Assembly (NCBI GenBank): GCA_039545295.1
Contig: BCIK01000012.1
Location: forward strand, 558,001-622,000
DNA from: Udeniomyces pyricola
Taxonomy: Eukaryota; Basidiomycota; Tremellomycetes; Cystofilobasidiales; Mrakiaceae
Length of the DNA: 64,000 bases
Direction: 5' to 3'
Shown: positions 22,445 through 33,012 of the stretch, one piece after another
How positions within the stretch are numbered: the stretch's first letter is position 1
Layout of the letters: the number at the start of each line of letters is the position of its first letter
Notes under the pieces: model-generated
Seen by the model: only the letters and a program-made list of their open reading frames with translations
Told to the model about the DNA's origin: nothing
The model's database searches: none
Program-made: the position numbers and the translations under genes

Positions 22445-25400
22445 TCACACATCCTCCCCCAACATAACCCTCTTCCTCTCCGCTTTCGGTTTCTCCAACC
22501 CCGCTTTCGTATGCCTCCTCCGATTATCCTCCTTCACCTTCCTCGCCTCCAACATCGTCCGCTTCAAACCCGTCGCGTTATGAATCGACGAAGGCAAATG
22601 ACGGCGTTTCTCAATGCGTCGAACGGATTCGGTCTTGCCCCATTTCTCGGTGAGTTTGGAGCGGTATTCGAGGGAGGCACGGGCTCGGGAGTCGATGATC
22701 CCGAGAGAGGCGGAGGCTTTGGATTTCCAGAGACTAGAAAAGGGAGAAGGGAGGAAGAGGGGGGGGGGATGGAGAGATGGGAGAGAGAGGTGTTAGCAAG
22801 AAGAAGGAATGGACGAAAGACAGATGAGGGAAAAAAAAAGAGAGAGAGAGAGAGAGAAGAAAACGACGAACCGAATGTTGCCGTCATCGGAACCGGACAT
22901 GATGAACGTCGATGTAGGCGTGTACTTGGTATCAAAGACTCTGGAGGGAGTTTTGAAACAGTTAAGAGTTGGGGTCGAGTTGGGTTGGGTGAAGTGTGGA
23001 TGTGGAGGGAAAGAAGACATGAACGAAAGAAGGGAGTAGGAGGTGGGAGGAACAAGGTGAGCGAAACGATCCAAGTCGTATAACTGATTCATTGAAGAGA
23101 TACTACATGTTCTCCCAAGTAGGAAAAGAGCCAGAAGCAATAGAAAGAAAAGAAAAAAAAAAAACAAGAAAAAAAAAAGGGCGTGAAACGAACCTCTGCA
23201 TCCTCTTCGTATGGTACACATCCTTACTTCTCCCTTCGTTCCGATCCCAAATCCTCACCGTCCTATCCCACGAACCCGAGACGAACTCCTCACCCGTCGG
23301 GGACCAATCGCAACTCATGACGGCGGCGACGTGATCCTTGTAGATCTGAGTAGGCGAAGCGAGGTTACGGATATCAAAAGTGTAGAGATTGTGGTCCTCA
23401 GAAGCGAGGAGAAGGACGGTCGGAAGAGTGGGACACCACGAGACGGAGTTGGATTTCATCTGTTCGTTAGCAAGAAGAGAGAGTGGATGGGAGAAGAGAG
23501 AGAGAGAGAAGGGGGAAACAAGGAGAGAAGGAGGAAGTGGAAGAGGTGAAGAAGAAAAAATGAAGAAGAGATTCAGAAAAATGAGCTTTCTTGTTCAAAG
23601 GTTTTCAAGGTTTTTGTTTCTGGTCTGGTGTTGACACCCCTGACATCCTGATCTCCTGCTCTCCCTTCATGCTTTATGCCCTCTCCCATCTCCCATCTCG
23701 CCCAGTGATTGCCAAGAGAATCAGGCTGCCTCCTGACTCAATCATCCCTTCACCAACAAAAGAAGCACAAAAAAAGAAGAAGAAGAAAGAAAGAAAGAGA
23801 AAAAAACCCACCTGCATTCTCACCCTCCTCTCTGCCTTACCCGTCCTCACATCATACAACGTCATCGTCCTATCCGTTCCCACACTCGCCAACACACTCG
23901 TCTCACTCTGATTATACTTCACATCTGTCACGGTCTCCATCGAACTTCCAAAGCTCAACGTGCTCAACGGAGCCGATCGACTCTCATCCCAAATCTGAAC
24001 GGTATTACTCGCCGTCGCAAACGTCGGATCCGTTCGATGATGATCGATCGCATTGAAAGCGTATTTACCCGTGTACGTGAAGAGGGGTTGAACGTTGTCG
24101 CCCCAGATTTGTTCGCCATCCATGGCCATGGCCGCCGTCGAATGAGGGTTAGGGTTGGTATGGTTGACGAGGTTAGAGGAAGAAGAAGCTTCGAGAGAGA
24201 CATCCATGGAATCGGGACGGAAGATGGAAGAGGAAGTAGCGGAGGAGAGGGCTTCGGATTGATCGTATTCCGCCCCGGTACGCGTCGTGGAAGGAGAAGC
24301 CCAGATCTTGATGGTTTGATCGCGCCCACAGGAGATGAGACGACGTTGGGTCGCGGCATTGTCACTGGGAGATACGAAACCATGCGGAAGAGAGGAAAGG
24401 TGAGAAAGGAGGAGTTTCGTCATCAGGTTTAGATCTTCAATAGGGTCTACCACGATGGTTTCTCTGTGACACGCCTTCGATTTGGATGACGATCTTTAAC
24501 GCACGCTGAGAAGCAGAGACCGTTGACTTGCCCTCGATGGGCGTTGGGGATCCGAACGAGTGGCCGTCGATGCGGAAGAGAATGCAAGATGATCTCTACC
24601 AAAATGAAAAATAAAGAAGAAAAGAAGAAAGAAAAAAAAGGAACATATGAAAGAGATTGGAAGGNGGGGGGGGGGGGGGGGGGGGAGGGAGGGATGAGGG
24701 GTCAATTCGTCTGGTTTCTTGTTAGGAAAACCTCACGCGTTGAGCACGATCGAGCTTGAGCTCGTAGGCGTAGAGCTGTTTGGGGGAAAAAAACGAGAAG
24801 GGTGGGGCCAAAGGACATGGCCCTCATATCTCGAGCTATATGCGCGGTGGCGAGCGCCCGCACACACACACAACGTGGCTTCCCCCCTTACAGCTTCTTA
24901 ACTCACCTCCGTCTCCACCTCCTCCAGCGACGACGTCCGTTCGTCTCGGGTCCTTGCCAAGACAGTACACTCCATCCGTATGTCCTTCAAGCGCAGCTAC
25001 GAATGGCTTGGCGAATATCCTACGTACATCCATCCAATCGATCCAACCCGAGGGATAGTGTGGAGAGCACGGACGAAGAGAGAGAGTGAGAAAGTAAAAG
25101 GAGAAACGAGCGCGACGATTAGTCCCTAACGTCCTTCATTCATCCGATCCCAAGAGGATGATGACACGACGACAAGTAGCCCCCCCAAACGTAGACGATG
25201 ACCCGAAACGAACCTCTCGACTTTAGCTGCATTGACGGCTCGAGTGAACTCCCTCTGTTTCGCTAAGGGATGAAGGGCCGGATCGAGGTTCCTATGGGTC
25301 GGCGCCGCGGCGCCAGCCGTCGTCGGAAGGTGCGTGTCGAGCGACCGATTGATGACGTTAATTTTCTAAAGGGAGCATGAGTCAAGAGATCACATATCAA

Positions 25401-25489
25401 AAGGTTCGAGGGAGAGAGGGGGGAAGTGAGTGTGAGCGTTTTGAGGGGTGTATGAGAGTGTGTTGAGTGGGAGGAGAAGGGTGTACCAT
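22445..25489 (-). CDS. SOF1: SOF1/DCAF13, WD40 protein of the small-subunit processome
   Basis: SOF1 is a nucleolar WD40 protein required for 18S rRNA processing; the human homologue is DCAF13. The coding sequence starts with an exon whose only coding part is ATG (25487-25489), cut directly by a GTACAC donor; the next exon is 25214-25365 (K-I-N-V-I-N-R-S, then NLDPALHPLAKQREFTRAVN) and the third 24907-25019 (RIFAKPFVAALEGHTDGVYC). Later exons give GRDQTIKIW, KYAFNAIDHH, NTVQIWDE, TDRTMTLYDVR, NSVSWCP, NLYTFDIRNL, DWSPTGEEFVSGSWDRTVRI and VYHTKRMQR. The end is the SOF1 C-terminal domain, with IEKRRHLPSSIHNA and a Lys/Arg-rich tail (GLKRTMLEARKVKEDNRRRH). Order and spacing follow the family closely. 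An intron near 24665 holds a G run with one N. The blade between GDG and HRGQVNGLCFS is diverged or its exons are imprecise. Confidence 0.92.
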
Positions 25490-26362
25490 GAGAGGAAGAG
25501 GAGGAGGAAAGGGTTGAATGGGTGGGTTGGGAAGGAGGAGTTGGGACGCGACGAATTTCGGTACTCCCGGCCAATACAGGTCACAGGAAGCTGTGTTGCC
25601 CATTGACCCACTGTAGAGGTCCCACGTGAGTGAGCGATTTTGGACGGCGTGCAAAGGTGCTGTGCTATCGTTTCTCGTGAATGCACATTACAACGAGCTT
25701 GAGAGCTTAAGCTTTCATGTGATCGATCCACTTTGATGATACCCCCCTCCCTGATCTCAACAATCCCGACGACCTCTAAAGCTCACTCACATAACACAGC
25801 TTGATCCAAAGTGTGTCACGTGGAACCACCAGCGAACGAAACGATACTACAATAAATACGACATGAAAAAGAAGTGTAAGAAAAGAACAAAAAAGAAAAA
25901 ATGAAGACACAAAGGAGGTAGAAAAGAAAGACAAAAAAAAAAGGTATAACGGTGGAGGAAAGAACTGATGACTGTAATGAAAGAGTTGAGAGAAAGAAAG
26001 AAAAAAAAGCTAAACTAAACTAGATGGGAAGATACTACTAAAGGGAAGGACTAGGATGAAAGAAACAGAAGGAAGAAACGGACTGGAAGAGGGTCAAGAG
26101 AAAGCGTCCTCTCATAGGGCCAGGGGTAAAAACAAGCAGAAAGGAGATTGAGTGGTGGTGATAATATTGAATAAATGGATGGATGGATAGGTCAATAGTT
26201 GAAAGTGGTGATAGAATGGGTCGTCAAGGAGTCGTCGTCAGAAGAGAGGGAGAAAGAAAAAATGAGAGCATAGAGGCAGAGGTAAGAAAGTACCCGTCCC
26301 GCTAAGCAAGGCGAGAGAGACGGAAACATTCCAAGAAAAAAGAAAAAGAAAAAAGAAATCGA
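25490..26362. other. Spacer: SOF1 promoter and RNR2 3' UTR
   Basis: Both neighbours are on the minus strand, so this 873-bp stretch should hold the SOF1 5' region at its left end and the RNR2 3' UTR at its right. The part at 25850-26080 is strongly purine-rich on the plus strand (A/G tracts, so pyrimidine-rich on the coding strand). A GGATGGATGGAT repeat is near 26175. No gene is recognised. Confidence 0.45.
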
Positions 26363-28950
26363 CTAGAAGTCCTCGTCGACGCAGAACGTCTTGGCCGCCG
26401 AAGGATCGTGAACTTTGCCATCTCCAACACTGTTTGAGACGCCCGATTTCGCGTAATCCGAGACCTTCTTCTCGAAGAAGTTTGTCTTTCCTTGGAGGGA
26501 GATGAGCTCCATCCACTCGAACGGGTTCTTGGTGTTGAACGCCTTGGGGTTACCGAGCGCGACGAGCAATCGGTCCGCAACGAATTCAATATACTGCGAC
26601 ATGAGGACGACGTTCATCTACAAGGTCGAAGACGAAAGAGAGACAAAGAAAACAGAAATGGGGGCAAATGAATGAGTTGATTGAATTCGAGGCAAAGAAG
26701 CATCAAAAGGGGCGAGACTCAAGGGAAGAAAAAAGAACGGTAGCAACGGGAATAGATGATTAGGAAGACACTTACGCCGATGAGCGAGACAGGAAGGGCC
26801 TCGGACAGGAACTCCTGCTCGATGGAGACGGCCTCTCGGATGATGGCCTCGATGATGTCCGGGTGAGTACGTCGTCGAAGGTGGTGGAAGAGCAAGCAGG
26901 CGACTGAAGTGTCGTCACGGAAAAAAAAGAAGGAAACCCGAGACGGACAAGACGAAACAACCCAAAACAGTCAGCATCCGCTCCATGAAGATCTCACGTT
27001 CCCAGCCTCGTCATCTCTGCGCCGTAGGGGAGGGGTTAAGTCCCGACTTACAATCAGTGTGCAGACCCTCGTCTCGCGAGATAAGCTCGTTAGAGAACGT
27101 CAATCCCGGCATGAGTCCCCTCTTCTTGAGCCAAAAGATGGACGCAAACGATCCCGAAAAGAAGATTCCCTCGACGGCGGCGAACGCGACGAGTCGCTCC
27201 GCAAACGTCGATTCGGTCGACGAAATCCACTTGAGGGCCCAATCGGCCTTCTTACGGATGCAAGGGATGGTGTCGATGGCGTCAAAGAGGTAGGCCCGCT
27301 CGGTCGCGTCCTTGATGTAAGTGTCGATGAGGAGGGAGTAAGTCTCGGAGTGGATGTTCTCCCTTAAGATTGACGACACAAACCAGCCAACAAAATACAG
27401 TGTCAATAACCAAAGACGTTGGGACTTGGGTCAGGCAGGTAGGTCCACATCGACGTTTTCCGACTCACATCATGATCTGGAAACCGTAGAAGCATCGGGC
27501 CTCGGCCGACTGGACCTCTTGCGAGAATCGCTCGAGCAAGTTCTCGTTGACAATACCTGTGTTACAATATGCAGAAGGGAGGGGGGACAACAAAACAGAT
27601 GTGTGTTGACGATGAGCTCAACGCCATGACGAGAAAAGAGCAGATGCAAAGGAGGGGGGAGCCAGAATGACAGCGGATAGAAAATCTGCAACTTACCATC
27701 GGAAGCGGCAAAGAAAGCAAGGACGTGCGAGATAAAGTGTCGCTAGAGATGACAATCAAATGGAGAAAGGGCACAGAAAGCAACAAGCAAAAAACAAGAA
27801 AAGAAATCGTTGGCATGAGTAAGAGGCACATGTCAGTAGAGCAGCGCGGCGATAGCGATCATGATGCACGCGCGTGGATGCATGACGATGAGTAGTGGTG
27901 GGCAGAGAGAGTATGGGAAGGGCGCGACAAACCTCGTTGTTGTTGAGCTTGTTGTCCCAGTCGTGTTGGTCCTTGGACAGATCCATCTCCTCGGCAGTCC
28001 AGAAGGACGCCTCGGCCTTCTTGTACGCTTGCCAGATCTAGAGGTGGGGCGAAGAAGAAACGAGAGAGGAAGAGGGGGGGCAGCGAGGAAGGAATCAAGG
28101 GATCCAAAAAGAGAACATGACGAGGGTGGAAGTGGAGCGAAGGCGAAGGCGAGGGGGGGGGGGGAGGACAGAGGACAATGGATGATGTCAGTGATTGTTG
28201 TACAGAAAAGATGGAGACAAACGAGTTTTGTGTCTCTTCTATATTCGGGGTGTCAATGAGACAGACGCAAATGCGAGGGGACGCGGTCGACTAGAACGTC
28301 ACTCGACGCGTCGAGGGAGAAGAGGGGGGGGGGGGGTGCGAGGAAGGAAGAGAGGAAAGAGACGAACCTCCTTGAACTTGATGGGAAAGAGGACGAATCG
28401 CTTTTCGCTGTAGGCCAAGGGAAGAGGGAACCAATGTCAGTTCATCGCGCGCGCATGGTCGTTGGGTGGGGGCGATGCAAGGAGACGCCAGGCGGACGAA
28501 AGGGTGGACCCAGACGAAGGAGGAAAAGGACAGGCGAGGGCGCGGGCGGAAGGAAGGAGCGGGCGGGGGGAAGGAGGGCAGGGCAAGAGGGAGGAGAGAG
28601 ACAGAGAGAGAGAAAGAGAGAGGCAGGCAAGGCAGATTCGTTTCGACTCACGTCTCTTGAAGGATGGGCTCGTCCTTCTCCTCGCACTCGAGGTCACCGA
28701 CGAACCGCTTGGCGAGCGAATCGAGGTCAACCGACTGAGGCTTGGTAGCGAGCGCGACAGACGAGGTCTCATCATCGTCGTCGGCAGCGTCGAGTTCGGC
28801 GGCGTGCTCACGAAGGAACTTGTCCAACATGGCGCGGTTGGCGGGAGAGTTCTTGACCTTTTTGCCCGAGGGCGTCGTCTCGGCGTTGAGGTCGATGGAC
28901 TCGATGAAGCGAGCGGCGGCGTTGGATGGGGAGTCTTGAATGGCAGCCAT
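26363..28950 (-). CDS. RNR2: Ribonucleotide reductase small subunit (R2)
   Basis: This class Ia R2 subunit carries the diiron-tyrosyl radical needed to make dNTPs. The start is ATG at 28948-28950 (MAAIQDSP) and the stop at 26363-26365. Exon 1 is 28652-28950; after the join the protein reads [13 protein letters not shown], then [20 protein letters not shown], which includes a metal ligand region, [43 protein letters not shown] and [12 protein letters not shown] with further iron ligands, [26 protein letters not shown], and finally [13 protein letters not shown]. The last residues, KTFCVDEDF, form the C-terminal tail that docks onto the large subunit. At least seven exons are used. Two ACGCGT boxes upstream, and one in the first intron near 28306, fit cell-cycle control by an MBF-type factor. 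The catalytic set appears complete, so this is the Rnr2 rather than the Rnr4 type. Confidence 0.96.
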
Positions 28951-29101
28951 GATGGATGGATGGATGGATGAGTGAGTGAGTGGATGGATGCGGGGGATTA
29001 TGAGGAGGGTATAGGCAAGAGAGAGGGAAAGATAAATGTAAGGAAAGGAAGTGGGAGGGAATGTGGATGTGGGTGTGGGTGTTGAGGCAAACCCAGAGGA
29101 G

Positions 29102-29107
29102 ACGCGT
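29102..29107. promoter_or_regulatory. MCB (MluI cell-cycle box) upstream of RNR2
   Basis: The palindrome ACGCGT lies about 152 bases upstream of the RNR2 start codon. In yeasts this box binds MBF (Swi6 with Mbp1-type partners) and drives G1/S expression of ribonucleotide reductase genes. Its presence is direct; function here is inferred from location. Confidence 0.5.
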
Positions 29108-29447
29108 TTGGACTGGCTTTCAAGCGCTCTCACTCTCTCACTCTCCTCGTCGCGCCCCCTTCGCCCCCCATCGATCATCAATCAACCAACCAACCAACCA
29201 ACCAACTCACGTCGGTCGTCTCACTCTTAGCTCATCATCATCATCATCCATCATCGCTTCTTTCCCCTTCCGGTCCGTCACATCACAAACCATTCTCCTC
29301 TCTCTCACCTCGCCCACTGATGACTCATCCATCATTCATTTTCATTGGACCGTTTCTTCAGCCAAGGCCCGTTCTTCTCGGCTTTCCTTGTCCGAACGAT
29401 CAATATCCCTACTCATCTAATGTCCGATGAGCGTATATATATATATT

Positions 29448-29538
29448 TATATATGATAGTATATATGATAGTATATATGATAGTATATATGATAGTATAT
29501 ATGATAGTATATATGATAATATATATGATAATATATAT
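29448..29538. repeat. 10-bp minisatellite, unit TATATGATAG
   Basis: About eight to nine direct copies of a 10-bp unit (ATATGATAGT and the variant ATATGATAAT) follow an (AT)n tract beginning at about 29434. The array is almost pure A/T with one G or two per unit and is flanked on the right by ATATATATCATGCATG. It is located in the spacer upstream of RNR2. Confidence 0.9.
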
Positions 29539-29762
29539 CATGCATGTTGCGTGAGCTGTCTCTTTCTTACCAACCAACATATATATATATATCATAAACC
29601 GGCCTTGGTGCTCATCGCATCCAGCCACCATATTCAACCGATCAACATCGACCATGATGACTAAGATCATGATCCAACATGATATATCTGACGTGTTGAT
29701 CGATGATCCGCGTGCGGATATATATATATATACAACGATCGCATCGACCGGCCAGTCGTTCG

Positions 29763-29768
29763 ACGCGT
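29763..29768. promoter_or_regulatory. Second distal MCB-like ACGCGT site
   Basis: A second ACGCGT, inside the longer palindrome CGACGCGTCG, is about 813 bases upstream of the RNR2 start. It may be a distal element of the same promoter or a chance match. Confidence 0.3.
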
Positions 29769-30135
29769 CGCTGATTTAGATGCATCATCATACTCAATGA
29801 GAATCGGAAAGAGGAAGGACATCTCAGCTTGATCCATCGGACAACTGAATCCAAGATCGATGACGCGAGAGATGAATGATGGCGACGGATCGGGAAGTCG
29901 AGGGCGCTTGCAGCAAGGGGAAGGGGGGGGGGGCGGGGNGGGCGGGTTAGAATCCGGCGCGATTTGGAGGAGTCAAAAGGGGGGGAAGAGAAATCGTCCG
30001 GTTCGATCATGACGTGTAATCATGATTAACTACAAAGAGCGAGCGAGCGAGACTGGGCGAATGTTTGGCGCCTGCATAGGGAGAAGACGCGAAGACGGAG
30101 GGCAAGCAGCCAGCAGAGTTAAATGAGAGGAGAGA

Positions 30136-30154
30136 GCGCGCGCGCGCGCGCGCG
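30136..30154. repeat. Alternating GC tract
   Basis: Nineteen bases of strict G/C alternation, followed by ACGGCG and, 30 bases on, another GGCGCGCGCG block near 30190. Such alternation favours left-handed Z-DNA under negative supercoiling. It lies in non-coding sequence downstream of the HAD hydrolase gene. Confidence 0.85.
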
Positions 30155-30683
30155 ACGGCGAGGACCACAGTGCACAAGTGACGCACGTCGGCGCGCGCGT
30201 AATGACGTTGCACGCGCGGATTCTCGACCATCTCCTTCCGGTTCATCAGATCAGACGCGCCGGGAAAGTACTAAGTGCAAGTCATCATCGATCATATAGA
30301 GTAGAGCAAGCGTCAACATCATCCATGACCGCATGTCGTCATCATGTTCATCCTACCTATAATATTTCGGATCCGGGCAAAACCCATCGTTCCAAGCCCA
30401 ACAATTCGTACCACTCATGATTACATGGTATCGTCAACCACGTTTATAAGAAGCTGCGAACGAGATCGGACCGGCCCGCCAGGAGGTATTGAAACGAGAA
30501 CTACATTGAATTCATGTCATTCAGTCGGCTCGACACCGCCAAAGGTTACAAATCGACTCCTACATCGAAACAGACTACCACCAGCTTCCAAAAGTACAAA
30601 GATACCATATCCAAATCCATGATCAAACCCATTCCTCCAAAAAAAAAACTCTTTTCAACCCTAGTGCGTTTTTCGTTGTTTCA

Positions 30684-32599
30684 TCATGCGATCGAGTCGG
30701 CTTGCGACTTTTCGATGAGGCCCTTGACGACTTGGATCAGGTTGGAGCCAACGACATCGGGACCCATGGAACCAAAGATATCAGGCTCGAGAGGGTAAAC
30801 TTTTTCTTCGTGGGTAGAATAACCTGTTTGAAACCTAGAGAGAGAGAGAAAAAAAAAAAAGAGAAAAGAGAAACACCCCCCAAAAAAATCAAACATGTCA
30901 GTGTTGGATGAAGAGAGTGTTCGAGAAGAGCCTAGCGTAACCCTCGCGGGCTGCTTATGTATTTCATTTCCCATGTGTTCTATCATGGATACTCTCGGTT
31001 GTGATTTATTATTATTGTTATTATTCTCTCTCTTTTGTTTTGTTTGAACGTACCCTTGCTTCTTGGCTCCTACGAGATCCCAAGCATGAGCCGCCACGAA
31101 CCAACACCCCAAATCCAACCCTCCTTTTCCCCCAAGTCGGCTCTCCTCTTTATCCCTCATCAACGTCATCGACCCTTTCCCAACCCCTACCGGTCCCTCC
31201 CCCCCTTTGTGCCTCAGTACGCCCTCCACACCTTCCGCATCAAGCTCAAGGGCAGATTGCATGACGTCTCGCGTATAGTCGTATACTCGGGGATGGGGCT
31301 TGGCTACTCCGTTGGGTACACGAAACGAGGAGACGGAGGTTTGGGAATCGGAAGGGGGGATATCATCGCAACTGAGAATACCCCCGGTGAGGAGAGAGGT
31401 TAGACCGGCGGATTCAAAGTAGAGCGCCGAAGTCGTTTTAGCACCTGATGAGAAAAAGAAAGGAAAAAAAAAAAAAAAAAAAAAACCAGGAGAAGAAGAA
31501 CAAGAAGAGGCAAGTAGGTACAGGGATGACGTGGTACCTCTACAGCGTTAGTGAATGTCCAAGGGCGAGGGAATGATAATGAGGAGGGTAGTAGATGATC
31601 AGATACATCGACGGAAAAAAACACACACCGTTGCTGACCGCCCAAACCATGATCCCTGCCTCTTTCAACATCTCCAAAGCCTCCTTTAACTCGGGAACAG
31701 GTTTCAGTTTTTTGAGCTGTCCGACGATCCGCTCTCGCTTCTCGCGGGGCAAGAAGGGTGCTTCCCCTACGCCGGTGGGAGAAAAAGCGTCGACTTGCGG
31801 GGCCGAGGAAGAGGAAGAAGAGGAAGCGGCAGAGGGGAGGTTCATGGCGAAAGCCCGAGGAAGCGTCGCATCCAGGATCTTGGCAATGGGCGTGTGGGAA
31901 GAAGTGAGGGAGAGGTAGGTGTAGTCGCGTTGGGCAGAATGGAACTGTTATCGGTCCGGTAGCAGGAGAGAGAGAGAGAGGGGCGGGGGAAAGGGGGAGC
32001 AAGAGGACGTTTATAGGTCATGCAGATCGATCGAAGGGAAGAAACATGGATTGTAACGAGAAGGAATCAGTCTGTCCATTTTCAAAGGGACGTCAGATGA
32101 TCACCAAGATATTTTATGATCATGCAGACCAGCGAACGCGCGGATGGTAATTTTTATGGTTGCTCGGCTCCCGAATGACCCACAGATCGAGCATCTCACC
32201 AACTACATGAAGAGGATTGGACAAGCATCCAAACGTACCCAATCGTAGACGATGGACCTCGCGCTAACTTGGTCCTTGGCGAGCAGGTCACCAAACTCTT
32301 CTTGGACGGCCTGAGGAGTGAAGATTATCGAAGGGGGGAAATCAAAGCATATTTATGCGGGGTGGGTTGTGAGAGAAGACGGGATGGGCACGTTCGAAAA
32401 GGGATCATCGGGTTAAGCCGGAGGGTCCTTGGCACCTTGTTCGCCCACCAGGGGAGCATGAACTAGAAGAGGTCTAGATCGTTCCACGGTATGATGGTAT
32501 GAACGATGGAGTGGGTGAACTGACTTGGATGACTGGGTCAAGGTTGAAGCAGGTGCCTAGAACGTCAAAGGCAACGGCGGACTTGAAAGAGGACGGCAT
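30684..32599 (-). CDS. HAD-superfamily hydrolase, haloacid dehalogenase-like
   Basis: The N-terminus, MPSSFKSAVAFDVLGTCFNL, carries HAD motif I with the presumed nucleophile Asp in FDVLGT, and the first exon ends at DPVIQ. Further exons encode AVQEEFGDLLAKDQVSARSI with YDW, then FHSAQRDYTYLSL and ILDATLPRAFAM, the cap region with a short Ser tract, PVPELKEALEMLKEAGIMVW with AVSNG (motif II, Ser/Thr position), a segment with GVAKPHPRVYDYTRDVM (motif III Lys), and CWFVAAHAWDLVGAKKQGYV (motif IV). It finishes with IQVVKGLIEKSQ. The pattern AAHAWDxxGA is typical of type II 2-haloacid dehalogenase relatives, but many fungal members have other or unknown substrates. The start at 32599 is the only ATG ahead of motif I. 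It is divergent from the WDR59-like gene. A poly-A/poly-T run lies in an intron near 31470. Confidence 0.85.
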
Positions 32600-33012
32600 G
32601 ATGTGACGGATGTGGTTAGAGGTACGTGGTGATGTCGAGCGCGATTGATGGGGTCGAACGTCGATGATAGTAGCTTGATGGAGAACGTCGACAAGGCCGG
32701 AGGTATCTGCTCATCATGAGAACAAGGAAGATCCATGAATCGCAAGCCGAAGGAATACGTCTACAACATTACGTACAGTTCAAGGGAACGAAGTATACTA
32801 ACCAACCGCACTTGTCATCCCGCAATTGCCCGTATTTGTTGTACTGTCTGCGAACGCGCGAACGTCTCGGCTTCGGTCTCCTTCCGACGTTTGGCCATTG
32901 ACCCTGACGCTGATCATTATTACCTCACCATCTGCTCTGACTGCTCTCCCGTTGGATTCTGCCTGCGTCCCAACTCTTTGCACCTCGCATCTTTCCCCTT
33001 GGGCCTTCTTTG
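32600..33012. promoter_or_regulatory. Divergent promoter region, HAD hydrolase and WDR59-like gene
   Basis: A 413-bp interval between two outward-facing starts. I see no canonical TATA box; CT-rich sequence at 32990-33012 precedes the plus-strand ATG, a common fungal pattern. No extra gene is evident. Confidence 0.4.

Larger units (their letters stand above)
28951..30683. other. 1.7-kb repeat-rich intergenic region
   Basis: It lies between the RNR2 start and the 3' end of the HAD hydrolase gene, both on the minus strand. Features in order: a GGATGGATGGATGGAT and GAGTGAGTGAGTG block in the RNR2 leader (28951-28990), a CAACCAACCAACC block near 29180, CATCATCATCATCATC near 29235, the TATATGATAG minisatellite, other short (AT)n tracts at 29580 and 29720, a G-run with one N at about 29939, and a (GC)n tract near 30140. 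I find no recognisable protein or tRNA. A non-coding transcript cannot be excluded. Confidence 0.5.

Noticed and set aside
22280..23083. 267-codon plus-strand frame opposite SOF1
   Set aside because: It overlaps conserved SOF1 C-terminal exons on the other strand and is low-complexity Arg/Glu/Gly sequence.
28951..30683. Possible tRNA or small RNA in the largest spacer
   Set aside because: No A-box/B-box pair or cloverleaf could be found by eye, and no conserved sequence was recognised.
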